64,000 bases of DNA from contig JAQFWX010000085.1 of assembly GCA_027605045.1 (NCBI GenBank), positions 1 through 64,000 of the forward strand. Direction: 5' to 3'. Positions 36,704 through 48,655 of the stretch are shown piece by piece. A model generated the notes under the pieces. That model had not been told where the DNA came from, made no database searches, and saw only the letters and a program-made list of their open reading frames with translations. The stretch's first letter is position 1. Each line of letters begins with the position of its first letter. The translations under genes were made by a program, and so were the position numbers. This DNA is from Phallus indusiatus. Lineage: Eukaryota; Basidiomycota; Agaricomycetes; Phallales; Phallaceae.

Positions 36704-39700
36704 ATGGAATTTCTAATCCAAAATGATTTTGATTTAAACCTAGGCAATCCTGTTTCCCTTACGGAGGAGTCTGTCGAGTCTGTCATAGTATCATCGGGAC
36801 CACAAATTGTCGACACGCTCCCTGTCACAGGAGTGTCCATACCTGAAGACAGAGAAATAACCGAAACTGCCTCTGACGTTCAGGATGGAGCGAAACCTTA
36901 TCGTACTTGCTATGTTTATGACCAAAGAATGCTTCAACACTGGCCACCTTTCGCGCCAGACGATGAAGATAGTCACCATCCAGAGAGGCCACGGCGGATA
37001 TCAACAATATATTCTTACCTGAAGGAAGCACTATGCCTGAGAAGCATGCAAAAGATCCCAACTCGACCTCTTGAAAAGGCTGAAGCAATGTTGGTACATA
37101 GTGAAGATCATTGGGAGAAGGTTGAAGCCATAGAATGTGAGCTTTACTGAATCTTTATGGCCATTCGATCCTAAGTAACACCCTTTCTTTAGTGATGGAT
37201 GATGAAGCTATTCTTGCATCTGAGGAATACTACGAACATCTATCACTATATGTACATCGAGACACTCCTCAGGTTGCCAAGCTGAGTGCTGGAGGTGTCA
37301 TAGAGCTCTGCTTAGCAATCGCCAGAGGAGAATACAGAAACGGTTTCGCAATAGTCAGACCACCAGGGCACCACGCTGAACCTGAAGAACACATGGGATT
37401 TTGTTTCTTCAACAATGTCGCCATAGCTGCTCGCGTTATTCAGCAAAAGACGAATCTCAAAAAAATCTTGATTTTGGACTGGTACCCCAACTTCTTTTCC
37501 TACTTCTTGGAATACTTGTTGACCTTTGTATGTACAGGGATGTGCACCACGGTCCGCGCACTATTTTTTTATGATTGCATGGCGCCGCTTATATATATTA
37601 TCATTTCATAGGAAATGGTACACAACGTGCATTTTGGACAGATGATACTGTTCTGTATATATCTCTTCATCGATATGAAATGGGTCTTTTCTATCCCTGC
37701 GGTCCTTTCGGCAGTCTAGATTCATGTGGAGGAAACAAAGGTCTTGGAACGTACGTGATGTTTTTTGTCCTTCGGTGATCATATGTGACTTTTAAACAGA
37801 TCCGTAAACATACCTTGGCCAACACCCGGGATGGGCGACGCAGATTATCTATACGCATTTGAAAAAGTTGTTTTACCAATCGCCTACGAATTCGCACCAG
37901 AATTCGTTATAAGTATGTTAATTTGTCACAATTATGTCATAGTCACTTTCAATTGAAAAATCGATTAGTTTCTGCAGGATTTGACGCAGCTGATGGCGAT
38001 AAGCTGGGAGAATGTAACGTAACTCCCGCAGGCTTCGCTCATATGGCCCATATGTTATGTAGTCTGGCCGGAGGAAAAGTAGCCGTGGCCTTGGAGGTTC
38101 GTTCAGCCCAACATCACTTCTGCTTTAATTTATCACTTTATTGTATTCTAGGGTGGTTATAACCTCGAAGCCAGTGCAAAATCCGCCCTTGCCGTCACGC
38201 GTATTTTACTTGGTGATGCGCCTCCAGAGCTCCCGCCTATGGTCGCCAGTGAAGAAGCTACGGAAACGATATGGCAAGTAGCCACAGAACAAAGCAAATA
38301 CTGGAAGTGCATGAATCCCAAAGCAGTTGAGCCACGTGAAGGTATGTGTTCATCGTTCTGTCCTGGGTTTGTTGCTAAGAGTATATCTTTTTAGAATCCC
38401 AAGGACACACGTCTTCCATTCCCGGTTTGTCTTTCCCTGCCCTAACCTCCTCTCCATCCTGATTTCGATTCGTTCATAGAAATATTAAATGTATACAGAT
38501 CGGAACATCTCTGTACCTCGTATGAGATGTTCCAGATTCCACTCGTCAGTGAGACGCTAGAGTCAAAATTTAGTGGGCAAGTCTTATGCACGTATGTAAT
38601 CTTCAACCGCTTGCTTTGAATGTAACTCAGTGTACCTCCAGAAAGAATGTCTACACATGCACCCAGACGTTAATCGTGCTTATACATGATCTGTAAGTGT
38701 TCTTCGCAGTCATTGTACTGAGAAAGGTCTCTTGACAGCTTTCACTTTGGATTAGCTGCAATCTTCGTGTGGAGCTGGACGGGAAGGCTTATTGTAACAT
38801 TAAAGAAGAGAGCTCCTATTTGGTTTGTTCTCTTGAAAACCAATCCTCTTTTCATATAGAATGACCGTATATTCCAGGAAGATACCACTACCTTACTTAT
38901 TGACTGGCTGAATAGCATGGAAGACTATGCGTATATAGACGTGAATCTCAATTCTCGTTTAATTCCTCCAGTCTCTCGTTCAGACAATGTACACCTCGTT
39001 TATATTATACTATTACCCGCCGCCAAAGCAACTGAATGACATTACAGGAGAAATCAGCCATCAACACCGAGATCGTCACTTACATTTGGGATAACTATGT
39101 TGAGTACGTGCTAATACCCCTGGTACGACCATTTCATGTACTGAAATCATTCTATTCTAGGCTCTCAGAAGCTAAACATGTTATCTTCATCTGCCACGGT
39201 TCGGGATGCCGCGGCACGATGGACTTACTCAAAAACAGATGTAAGCACAGTTTGTATCGGAACCTGTTTGTTCTTCCTTTGACATGCGATATATTCGAAC
39301 AATAGCAATTCAGAACAAAGTGCGCGGGATAGTTCACATCGTTGCGACCGGTTTACCGCCTCGTGCTCCTCAGGACGACATGCAGATGTGGTATCGGAAG
39401 GTGAACACCATAAATGATAACCCTTTTCATACACCAACAAGGCTGATAATTCATACCAGAACTCATTGGTGTTCGTATCTGAGAACAGCAGAGTATTATC
39501 AGAAAAAGGAAAAATCCGGAAGACATATGGAAATGTATACAAGCTTCGTAGGTTGATTTGACCCGAGTTCCCTAGTTCTTCTCATAACGTTGTTTTTCAG
39601 CTTTCAATACATCCTCTCGTTTATTTGCTGCTGCGTTTCCGCAGATCAGAGAGTTCGTCGTTGAACGAATACTTAGTGCTCGCACTGCGGAGCTCACTAA

Positions 39701-39740
39701 CGGCGCTGATGCACCTGGTAGTTCTAATGGGGTGTTGTAG
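36704..39740 (+). CDS. hda1: Class II histone deacetylase, Hda1/Clr3 type, with Arb2 domain
   Basis: Removes acetyl groups from histone lysines to repress transcription and maintain silent chromatin. Exon 1 (36704-37136) leads to [20 protein letters not shown] and [19 protein letters not shown]. Exon 2 (37193-37481) gives [20 protein letters not shown] and ends LILDW. A 14-nt microexon (37538-37551) supplies DVHHG, and the next exon (from 37612) continues [20 protein letters not shown]. Later exons give [38 protein letters not shown] and [20 protein letters not shown], so the zinc ligands (DVHH, FDAADGD) and the GGY loop are all present. The C-terminal third is an Arb2-like domain ([33 protein letters not shown]), as in Clr3 and Hda1. 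The protein ends [17 protein letters not shown]. Intact apart from approximate limits of several small exons. Confidence 0.92.
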
Positions 39741-40001
39741 TCGTCGGAGGAAGGCTGCTAAGGCTTACTCCACCTTATCTTCCCAGAACATTGTCTGTCG
39801 CATCATATACATCATTTCACTTTATTAATCCTGTAACAGTTGTTGTAGTAACCTGTAATACGTTTAAAACTAAAAAGTAGTACAATAATATATAAACAGT
39901 TCATTATCAACTTAATACAATACAAATATCATTGCCTTTAGTTCAATATAGAGCAAATAACAATCATAAAAAACTTTGCTAAAGTATTTAAGCTTTGAGT
40001 T

Positions 40002-43000
40002 TTAATCGCCAGCAACAGTAGCTGACTTGGGTTTCCTTTCAAAAAAGTGATCTAGTTTGTTTCTTCGTGGTCGTAGATGTGTAGCGGCTTCTAATTGATA
40101 CTGAAGTCTATTGCGTAATCGGTTCATCGTATCTTTGGTCTTGGAACGATCTAGATGTGCAGCTCGCGTGTCATCTATGCAAAACGTCGTCAGATAAGAG
40201 AGCAAGATAGCACACCGTTAACGGATCAGCTTACTTATTTTCCCCAGAATCTTATCCAGATCACGATACGTATCTTCAACAAACTCTTTACCACCTGTTT
40301 CCCTCATATAGCCTTCAATATCAGACATAACCACCGAAAGAATATCCGTCTGTACGCCAAGAACTTGATAGTCCACTTCGCTATGGACTACCATCTTCAT
40401 TTTACCAGGCACGTCCTTCAAGAAGAGATTTGAAATGTCCGAAAAGGGTGGGAAATCATTGTACTGTTCTATGGTTACGACGTCGAGATCTCCTCCAAGC
40501 ATGCTCCAAGCAACCCAACGACGCACACGGCCTGATACTGAGCCGCATCCGGACAGAAGCTCCAAAAGGCGTGCTTGATCGTCAATCGTGAAATCCAGCT
40601 TCACGATAACTTGATGAATAGCTTTCACTGTCGATAATTCAATCTGTTTACTGAAAGATTGTTCGGAAAGAAGAGATTCGATGGTGGCAATCACTGCTAA
40701 TCGAAGCGAAGAAGAAATCAGCGTGTCCATTCCCAGAGTCACCAACGCCATTGTTAGACAGGGAATTGTTGTTTCAGTTAAAGCCCGGGTCCTGTATGAG
40801 TACGCAAAGCTCAGATCCACTGAACGAAGTACGGATTCCACGTAACATACCGAGAGAGTGCAGATAACATAGTTAATAAGGAGGAAACGGCGTTTATTTT
40901 TGACTTGTCATCTTCAGTCGTTCTTAAACTGGTACCAATACCCAAGACTTCCGAAACAGTTAATCTGAAGCCCAGTCGCTGCAAGACCCAATGTGCTAGT
41001 TCTTCTGTCAGCCAGCCAGCCGGAACCTGTTCTGGTTGTAACGATAAAATCGCTCTATAAGCAGATGTAGAAAGCAGCACGGATTGAGTATTAAAAACTG
41101 GGAAAGGCGGCAGTCAGCTTTGCAATCCGAAAGACTCGGTGGACATTTTGTGAAATACAGACCGAGTTTGAAAAGCCATGCAAAGAATTCAGGTGATTGA
41201 CAAACCCACACGAGGGCACCCGAGTCGATCAGTAATGTGGCTGTTTCGTAATCTAGAGCGACAGATGAGATGATGTGAAAGAACGGAGGAAGGAACGATC
41301 CTCACTATGTTCGCAGATAGCACATCTCAAGGAAGAGATTAAAGGCGATACACTATTCTTGACACTAAAACCAGGAATTTTTTCTTCCGTGACCTTAGTA
41401 AACTGTCAATTTAGGTATTCGAGCAACAAAGGAGCAAACAGCTGGGGTAACACATACCATACTATGATCGTCCCACACCGAGAAAGTTTCAACTTTAACC
41501 GACATTTGTTCTTTGCGATTCTTTCTATCATTTTGTAGTATTTTACCAATCGCATCAGAGGCATCTTTACCCAGAATTGCTTCACGATCTTCAACCTTTA
41601 TTCTTTGGTCAAGGAAGGGGCTATCTGGATCGGTTTCGTCGTAATCCGGACGACTAGAACGTTGTGGCGTCTCGGCACGTTCGTAATCCGTAATATCGAC
41701 ACTTGTAGCTCGAGAACTTGTGGCTCGAGAGGTACTAGCTTGAAGGCTGGTCTCGGCGGCGGCTTTCAAATATACCGACTCTTTGACTATCTTGTCTAGA
41801 GGACATTTCTGGGGAGCAGCTACAGCCTTTGTAGGACGACTTGGCGGAGAGGGTGAACGGACTAGGGACAGTTTGACTTTATAATTGGGCGCCGGGACAT
41901 CTTGGTGTCTAGTTGATCGTCTGACGTTTTGAGCAGGCAGATCTTCCGTTTTTGCTCTTGATTCAATACTAATGCAATGTCCTACTTAAAATACGACCAA
42001 ACTCTTGATAGTATGATACTCACGGAGGTTGAGCAGCTTTGCCTTTTCCCTTCCCAGATAAATCCAAACTCAAGTCGAAATTAAGATCGTCAGAGCCGTC
42101 CGATAAGCTAGTGAGATCCGAGTCGTCGTCCGATGAAAGCCCTAATGACGACCGGCTCTTCGATTTTTGAGCTTCCAGAGCAGCTTCTATCTCTGCCTTG
42201 GCCTTTATCTCATTGATAATTGCCAATGTTCTGGCGCTACAGGGAGACAAAGTCGACGCTGGGCCGCTAAGATGGGCCAAATACGGGGACTTCGTCGCTT
42301 TTTTATCCGCATTTTCTTTCTCTAACGGTGGTGGAAGACCAAGTTCAAGTTCGTCTACTTCCATTTCTCCGTGCTGACTGCTGGGTATAATCTCGTTCTT
42401 TCTCGGTGGCGGCGTCTTTATTGAGGACGGAAAACTGGTAAGGGGCTCAATTAGGACTGGGAGGACGTTCAACTCCCCGACATCGCCATCGACATCCATT
42501 GGAGTAGTTCCATCAATCGAGCTAGAGCGAGGAGACGTAGATGGAGGAGGTTCATCAAATTCGTTTTCATCGTCAGCGTCGCTCTCCGATACAGTTTTAG
42601 CTTCCTTTTCTGGAGAATGATATCTTGGACGTTTTGAAGGTGAAGGTCGCTTCATAATGGCAGCTTTGGGGGTCGATAATCTAGCCGGATCCTTCAAGGT
42701 ATGAAAAGGCGAAGCCGAGATTTTTACAGGGCTCATGGGTTTGTTCTTGGGTGGCGACTGCAAATTCTGACGTGGAGTAAAAGGAGAGAGGCGAGACGAC
42801 CTGCGAGCCTTTGGCGTAATGTTCGTACAGTCGTTGTCCAGTGGGAGTACTATGGAGGGGAGAGAGGTATCGTCGTCCGAGGAATCTCCTGCCGAAATGA
42901 CACTGAGGGCCCTTTTGGCTTTAGGCTTAGGGGCGCGACGGTTGTCAGTTGGTCCAGAAGATGTGCCTTGAGATGATAGAGTTGATTGGGTATCGGAGGA

Positions 43001-43270
43001 CCGTCCTGAAACTGGTCGAGAAGTGGTTTTTGACTGTTTAGGATTAAGAGGTCGGGCGTCTTTCGAACCAGGGTTGAAATCTTTCAAAGATGTGGACAAG
43101 GAAGACGGTACGCTGTCGTCAGAGGACACCGAGATGACAGATCTCTTGTCTGAAGACGAGGATATTTCAATTATTTCGTTTACCCGACGCGCCTTGGGAT
43201 TTTTTATTTGCTTCGGGAAGAAATCGGTCACTTTTTTGCTCGGACGGGTTTCAACAATAGCTCTGGGCAT
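40002..43270 (-). CDS. Disordered nuclear protein with PIP-box-like termini, tentatively SLF2/Nse6-like
   Basis: Several exons from 43270 to the stop at 40002 are joined by GT-AG introns. The first about 410 residues are low-complexity, rich in Ser, Pro, Asp and Lys, and begin MPRAIVETRPSKKVTDFFPK. This has the spacing of a PCNA-interacting PIP box, with the TD pair of a PIP degron. A second disordered exon follows (PLDKIVKESVYLKAAAE). The folded part includes NYETATLLIDSGALVWVCQS, PEFFAWLFKL, GWLTEELAHWVLQRLGFRLT and a helical region ending VDYQVLGVQTDILSVVMSDI. The last exon reads DTRAAHLDRSKTKDTMNRL and ends RRNKLDHFFERKPKSATVAG, again PIP-like. The folded part may correspond to the CANIN domain of SLF2/Nse6, which works with Smc5/6 in repair. 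That assignment is from memory of the pattern and is weak. An upstream in-frame ATG at 43312 would add 14 residues. Confidence 0.55.
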
Positions 43271-43296
43271 GTCTACGAACTGGAGGAGGGCGAGTA

Positions 43297-43387
43297 ACGC
43301 GTACGGGGACAACGCAGAAAGAAAAAAAGGAGTTAAAAATAGGAAAATGACCGTGACCGGGCAAACGTTACGCGTTACGTAACGCGT
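43297..43387. promoter_or_regulatory. MCB (ACGCGT) sites with an 18-bp palindrome
   Basis: Three ACGCGT boxes precede the PIP-motif gene: at 43297-43302, 43370-43375 and 43382-43387. The last two form the perfect palindrome ACGCGTTACGTAACGCGT. ACGCGT is the binding site of the fungal MBF complex, which drives G1/S genes such as replication and repair factors. The nearest box is only 27 bp from the chosen ATG, which favours the ATG at 43270 over 43312. Confidence 0.6.
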
Positions 43388-44087
43388 TTCGGACTCTTTT
43401 CGTGACCCCCGTTGGAGGTTGTATCAGTATGGGTAGAGGGGGAGAATGAATTGCCAATTCAATGTGAGACAAACTTGCGATACATCTTGAATATTCAAAC
43501 TAAACGTAAGAGATCATAGCACCCGTTATAACAGAATCAAACCTCTGCGAAGTATGTAGTAGACATCGACCCTTCACTTGGGCGATTCTATCAAATACTA
43601 CATTCGTGCCAATACCTAAAAAAAAGGTCTTTGCTATACTTGGTATATTACCTTACATATAAAACACGCGACGACTTTGGTGCGTAAATTTTTAGAGTTT
43701 TCTTCTTGGCACGCGTAATGTAAGATTTACAGCAGATAACCGACATCCGCGTCCCCCTTTTCTCTTTCTAACGGAGCACAAGATATGTAATCCGCTTTAT
43801 ATCGCAATTTTTATCATTGGTCGACGGATTTTGCCAGCATGCCTCCTGAACCTTAATGCTTGTCTTGAGTGCACCACTAGTAGTAACAAAAATTCTATGC
43901 TATACCCCATTTTCACTGGCACAATATGTCGAAGAACAATCCTTTGCAACATTAGGTGCCGAGAAGCGACCTTGGTGAAAACTTGAATGCTACAGAGGTT
44001 CGAGTGTATGATACATTCCTAGGTGGGGTATAATTACTCATAATGGTGTTGACTTCTCGCGTACTTAGGAGCAAAATATCTCTATAA
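43388..44087. other. Intergenic region at the start of the C-K array
   Basis: About 700 bp between the MCB palindrome and the 3' end of kinase K1. No ORF or structured element was recognised. The 51238-51295 element found downstream of K2 was not seen here. Confidence 0.5.
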
Positions 44088-45536
44088 TCAGCTTCCGCCC
44101 GAAGAACCGTAGGAAAGCCGAGGGGCAGCTATGAAGAAAAGCTATGAGAATCAACCTCAGAATGACCAAGCGGAACTTACGGGAAGGAGGCAAAGCGGGC
44201 AGAGATCGAAGAATGTAGCTAGCAGTCCGGAATACATGGATGATTTCCTTGACTAGATAGACCGGCGGAAATTTGATATCCGATTTAGGAACAATCCGAG
44301 ATCGCAAACGGAACCAGCTTAAACGGGCCATGATATCATTGAAACGTTTTATGACTTCGTCGATGCTGGGTCGCTTTGCGGGATCTTCTTGAATCATATC
44401 ATTCGCTAGTGATCGCATAAATCCGAAATTAACATTGGGCTAAAAGGTTACATTAGATTTGGGAATGTAAAAAACTAGTAGCCGTTACCTCGATAAATTG
44501 AGTTTTAATTAAGTTTCCAAGATAGTAAATATCAGTTGGAAAGGGATCACATGGAACCCTTTTTCCATCAACAAGAATTGCGTGCTCTGGTGCCGTCTTA
44601 TCACCACCCTTGACAGGAATCTCTATATGAGGTTGATGATCATAGTACCAGGTTGAGATACCGTAGTCGATAAAATAATAACGAGGCGGTCGTTCTGTCC
44701 GTGAATAATGACGTGGCTTTCCGCGACCTCCCGGCTTCCTGTCAATATCGATAAAATCGAATCCCTCTGGGTATAGTTGAGTTGACTCCATCATAATGTT
44801 CTGACTACAGCAATCTCTGAAAAAAAGGTAAAATAACTCTACGTAAAGAACAAGAGAACGACGATACCTATGGGCTATGTTTTGTTCATGTAAAAATTTC
44901 AAGCCCTGAGAGTGTATTTATCTTAATACAACATGAAGCTTGAGGCTGAAGTACTGTATCCTTACGGCGAAAATCTGTCTGAAAAAATCAACTGCTTCGC
45001 CGATAGTTCTCATAGGAGGATCGTCAAAGGGTCGTAGTGGCGGCATAGCTACGATGTGATGGTTTTCATGATTAGGCACTTCAAGCACCTCGATGACAGG
45101 GACAGAGTGATTGTCTGGTTTGGATGTGTATTCTTCTTGAGAAAGATACATGAGAATGGACGCTTCTTGAGGTCCCGCGTCTCTCCAAACAGACTTCAGT
45201 ATTACTCGAGTATCGTCAGAAGTCCGGATAGCATCAAGAACGTTGATTGTCTGAAAGAAAGTAAGACTTTGCTTTTGAAAAATAGTATAACACACTCCGA
45301 CATACGTGCAGTCGTCTGTGATCCTCGCAATTCAACGGACTTTTTTTAGTCCCGGTCCAAGAGGGCTTCCAATTAGGATCATATCGAGGTCGTAGTTTAT
45401 AACCATGCGAGAGTAACCAAGGTTGAAACTCCTTCCAAAACTGCTCTTCTGGGAGCAATTCCCCTGGGCGACCAGTATACTTTTCCCCGTCTGCTTCTAT
45501 TTTTTCGAGGTATTGATCATACGTGAGGAGTGCCAT
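44088..45536 (-). CDS. Divergent protein kinase K1 of the C-K array
   Basis: Six exons give about 394 residues: a conserved N-terminal segment (QFWKEFQPWLLSHGYKLRPR), then RVILKSVW with the ATP-binding Lys. The catalytic loop HRDCCSQN is split by an intron between R and D, and FIDYGIS stands where kinases have DFG. Then come APEHAILVDG and the helix F motif CDPFPTDIYYLGNLI, followed by DPAKRPSIDEVIKRF. No glycine-rich loop is seen before the Lys, but Lys, the catalytic Asp, Asn and the metal Asp are present, so activity is possible. The family is common in agaricomycetes, and its substrates are not known to me. The last small exon ends PAPRLSYGSSGGS after a GT-AG intron also present in K2. 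It lies 329 bp downstream of C1 on the same strand. Nearly identical in structure to K2, it is not a FunK1 kinase. Confidence 0.82.
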
Positions 45537-45864
45537 TTAAAGGTGAATATAATAGTACCAGTCTGAGAGACGATTTTATGTTTAAGCTGCCTCCCATTCC
45601 CACGGCCGTCCTGAAGAATGGGAATGATGAGCCAACCAGCTCGTAGTTCAAAATAGGCTGGTAGCGGAGGCTCAAAACAATAGCCAATTAGACTTCAAAC
45701 CTTGTTTCTTGAATTAGGTTCAACGAACGAACAAAAGGCTTTTTTGAACAATTATACAGTGTATTTCCAACTACTCGATACAATAACAACGAAAAGTTAA
45801 ATAAAAGATGCGTGAAAAAGTGCCAGAAATGAAACAGATGTATTATTATATAATTTTTTCCCCT

Positions 45865-46948
45865 TCAATCTTCAAGTTTCCTGAATCTATGTACTTCATA
45901 AAGGTGTGCCTGAAATGTCGCGGTGAAAACGTTATTAGCTGCCGAGTATCACCAGTTTTGTAGTCGGACTCACTTTAAGCTTACTTGGAGAGTCAAAGGA
46001 TTTGGAAAGCGCAGGAGGACAATCCGGACAAATATAAAGGTGGGTCGATATGTTGTTTGCGGCTTCAAGTCGTAGGGAAGAATGACTAATGGAAGAATTC
46101 TGGTTAATATAGGAATTATTAACATAGATTATATTCGCCGCCGACGGTTGTGAGGCTGTCGGTGCCACTTGACAAGCTTCACGTATAATCTTCAAAAAGT
46201 TCAACGTAACAAATAATCCTTCCCCAGGGATGATGGCATACCTTCAAAATTGTTTCAGCTTCTAAAGTATCTATAGCATGATGGGGGAGTCTACTAAATA
46301 AACGAGTAGGGGAGAAAGTGTAAACCACCTCACTTTGTTGTGCTTCTGATTCAGGATGCCTCAGGCTGGAGTCGTCCAGCGACGGTCCGTTGGCCCGCAA
46401 GTTTGTAAACTGCCTTGTCTCGTTGGAAAAGGTTTCGCATTGAGTTTTAATGATATCTCGGATACCCTCTGAAAATACCTGAAATGAAGTAAGATATTAG
46501 CTCAACTATAGATAAATTGCACTCACGTAAGTTTTTCTTTCAAGCTTTTCAGACCTGAGTCTAAGTTTCCTAGCTTCTAAGGCAGTTATCACGGTGTAAC
46601 ATTCTTTCTCTTCTAATAGATCGATGTCTCCCTGAAGTCTAAAAAGGAATCCGTCAGCAAGTAAACACCCAACTAGTTGAAAAGAAGGCGATAGTACGAA
46701 ATTCGGTCTCTCTTTAGTTTACGAAAAACATGGATGTGGATGGTACCCTTCACCGAATCTTCCGCCTCAAGTGCTTTTAACGTTGTATCTTGGTCGCACT
46801 CTCTCAGAAGGATCCACATTTTGCGAAGGGCAACACGAGCTTGATCCAATTGTGCCGCCGTTCCGAAAATGAAAATTCTTGAGATCCTAAAGAAATGAAA
46901 CTGTTTTTTGGAGCTGAGCTCATTCTCGACGACTGTACCAGTAGCCAT
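45865..46948 (-). CDS. C1: coiled-coil protein ending in a C2H2-like zinc finger
   Basis: Family not recognised. Exons joined by eye give about 285 residues. The N-terminal helix region reads AQLDQARVALRKMWILLREC, then ALEAEDSVKG. After a phase-2 intron follows LQGDIDLLEEKECYTVITAL, with EARKLRLRSEKLER (heptad-like coiled coil). The next exon starts VFSEGIRDIIKTQCETF. The C-terminal part carries ICPDCPPALSKSFD, and a last exon (45865-45906) carries AHLYEVHRFRKLED. Joined, these make C-x2-C-x16-H-x4-H, a C2H2-like finger whose cysteine and histidine pairs come from different exons. The same intron positions occur in C2 and C3. K1 starts 329 bp downstream. A role in DNA, RNA or protein binding is possible but only inferred. 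Confidence 0.7.
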
Positions 46949-47930
46949 GTAGAGTAAGGTGAAGAAGAAATTAAAAGTGTCTGCGGCGAGATGTAATTAG
47001 TCCGATTGAAACCTCAGACGACAGGCGTCTCTTTAAAAAATGTTTCCTGAGGCATCCCCTTAATTGGGAGGAGTTTGTCAATTGTCGATTGCATAGCAGA
47101 AGACATCGAGAAGGTCGGAGCGTTTTTGTTATTGTTGTATTGGCGATACGTATCGTTATAGTAACAAAGGCTACACCTTGTGAAAGTTACGATACGGGTA
47201 AATTTGAAACTTATATCATGTTAGAATTGCATCGCGAAGTGTGAGACCCAAAAGGGGCATACAAAGGGACAAATTTCACATGAACAGCTTCATCTCTTCC
47301 TGGACCCGCTTTGTGAACCAATGGGGTGAGGCGATACTTCAGGTTTTCAGAACACGACTGTTGATCATTGTTAGTGTGACACGTTTAGAGTCTTTAATTG
47401 TTGAGAGCTCGGAGCTATACCTTAGATGTAAAAATTACAATTAGAAGACGGGCCGAGCATTGATTTTCGAAAGTTGATGAATCCATTGACAGTTATTGGC
47501 CAGTGATTGAATTGACTCGTAGGTGCGTCAAAACCTTGTGAATACCGCATATAGTAAGTCCCCGCGAAAAAATCTATATCGTTGAATGGGCTAATTCCGC
47601 TTGAGCTCCCGCGTGGATACATATGTCACCCTTTTGACCCGTAGCCACCTCAAAGTGTGCAATACATGTAGGCATTCTTCTCACCTGAATTATCAGTTCA
47701 CCGACCCGGGTTTATTAGACCAGCATTTGTGAACTTCAGAGACTGCCCGCTCCGGTCCGTCGTGAACCCAGCTCGTACAGCTCAGAGGGACAAGTTGGAG
47801 ACAAGATTCAAATATATTCAGACTCCGCCTGCGGAACAGCGAATCGTCTATAGCGCTAAAAATAAGAACGTGAGCCGGGGAAAACGTTACGTCTCGGGTC
47901 CAGGCTGTGTCTGGAGTCTCTAACCGCAAT
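46949..47930. repeat. Upstream block of C1, repeated before C2, C3 and C4
   Basis: Landmarks shared with the blocks before C2-C4 include a GTAAC-x-CTACACCTTGTG segment about 213 bp upstream of the ATG (47161 onward). ACAAAGGGACAAATTTCAC lies about 315 bp upstream, and TTCAGACTCCGCC about 871 bp upstream (47817). Similarity to the C2 block continues through 47352-47527. No gene was recognised here, so this appears to be a duplicated promoter region plus flank. Confidence 0.7.
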
Positions 47931-48139
47931 TCAAAGTTGCCACGCGTTTTCGTTGAAAACGTGCATTGTCTGGCAGTAGTATATGAGAAAAAAGAATTAT
48001 AGTAATTGACTCGGGACTTCAGCTGAACAAAATCTATTGGTTTATGCCTTTCAATACTACGTAGCCTATATTTTTAAGTTCCAAACGTGATGCGAACACA
48101 AAGGCTTTCTTTTCAGCACGATATTTCGATTTAAACTTC

Positions 48140-48308
48140 GCTACTGAGCACACGAGGTCGTAACTGTGTGAGAGTAACCAAGGCTGAAACTCCCTTCAGA
48201 ACTGTCCTTCTGGGTTTAATTCTTCTGAGAAGGAGGGAGATGTGTGTAGATTCTCCCATCTGCATGTGTCTTCTTAAAATATTGATCGTAGGTGAAGAGT
48301 GCAGTTCG
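48140..48308 (-). pseudogene. Kinase first-exon remnant (K pseudogene) downstream of C2
   Basis: This aligns with the first exon of K1 and K2. The start codon position reads CTG, followed by LFTYDQYFKKTHADG. The later WKEFQPWLLSH segment survives as stop-REFQPWLLSH (TGG to TGA), after an additional TAA in the region between. The rest of the kinase is absent. It lies 348 bp below C2, the same position as K1 and K2 below C1 and C3. The upstream sequence also keeps K-promoter traces (CATTC-CAC-CTGT, then GGAAAAC). Confidence 0.75.
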
Positions 48309-48655
48309 ATGAGTATAATAGTATGACACATCGAGCTCAGACCCGCCATTCTCACATCTGTTTTGGAAAACAATTGGAACAAGGCAATAATTGAGCAGAT
48401 TTCAAAATTTTATTTTCAACACTACTAGTACCCCGACCGAAGGTCAATTTTTCTGAATGGGAAAAGACTATGGTGAGGAAGCGACTCATCTCTCATCATT
48501 TTACTCATCTAATTATATAGTAAAAGATTCGACTATTTGATACAATAGGAACAATCCTAACGATTTATTTATGTTGACATGTGGCACAGAGACAAAGGCT
48601 ATTAATGTGTTTCATAAATATATTGTTAATTTTACAGATACGATTTCCACCCTTT

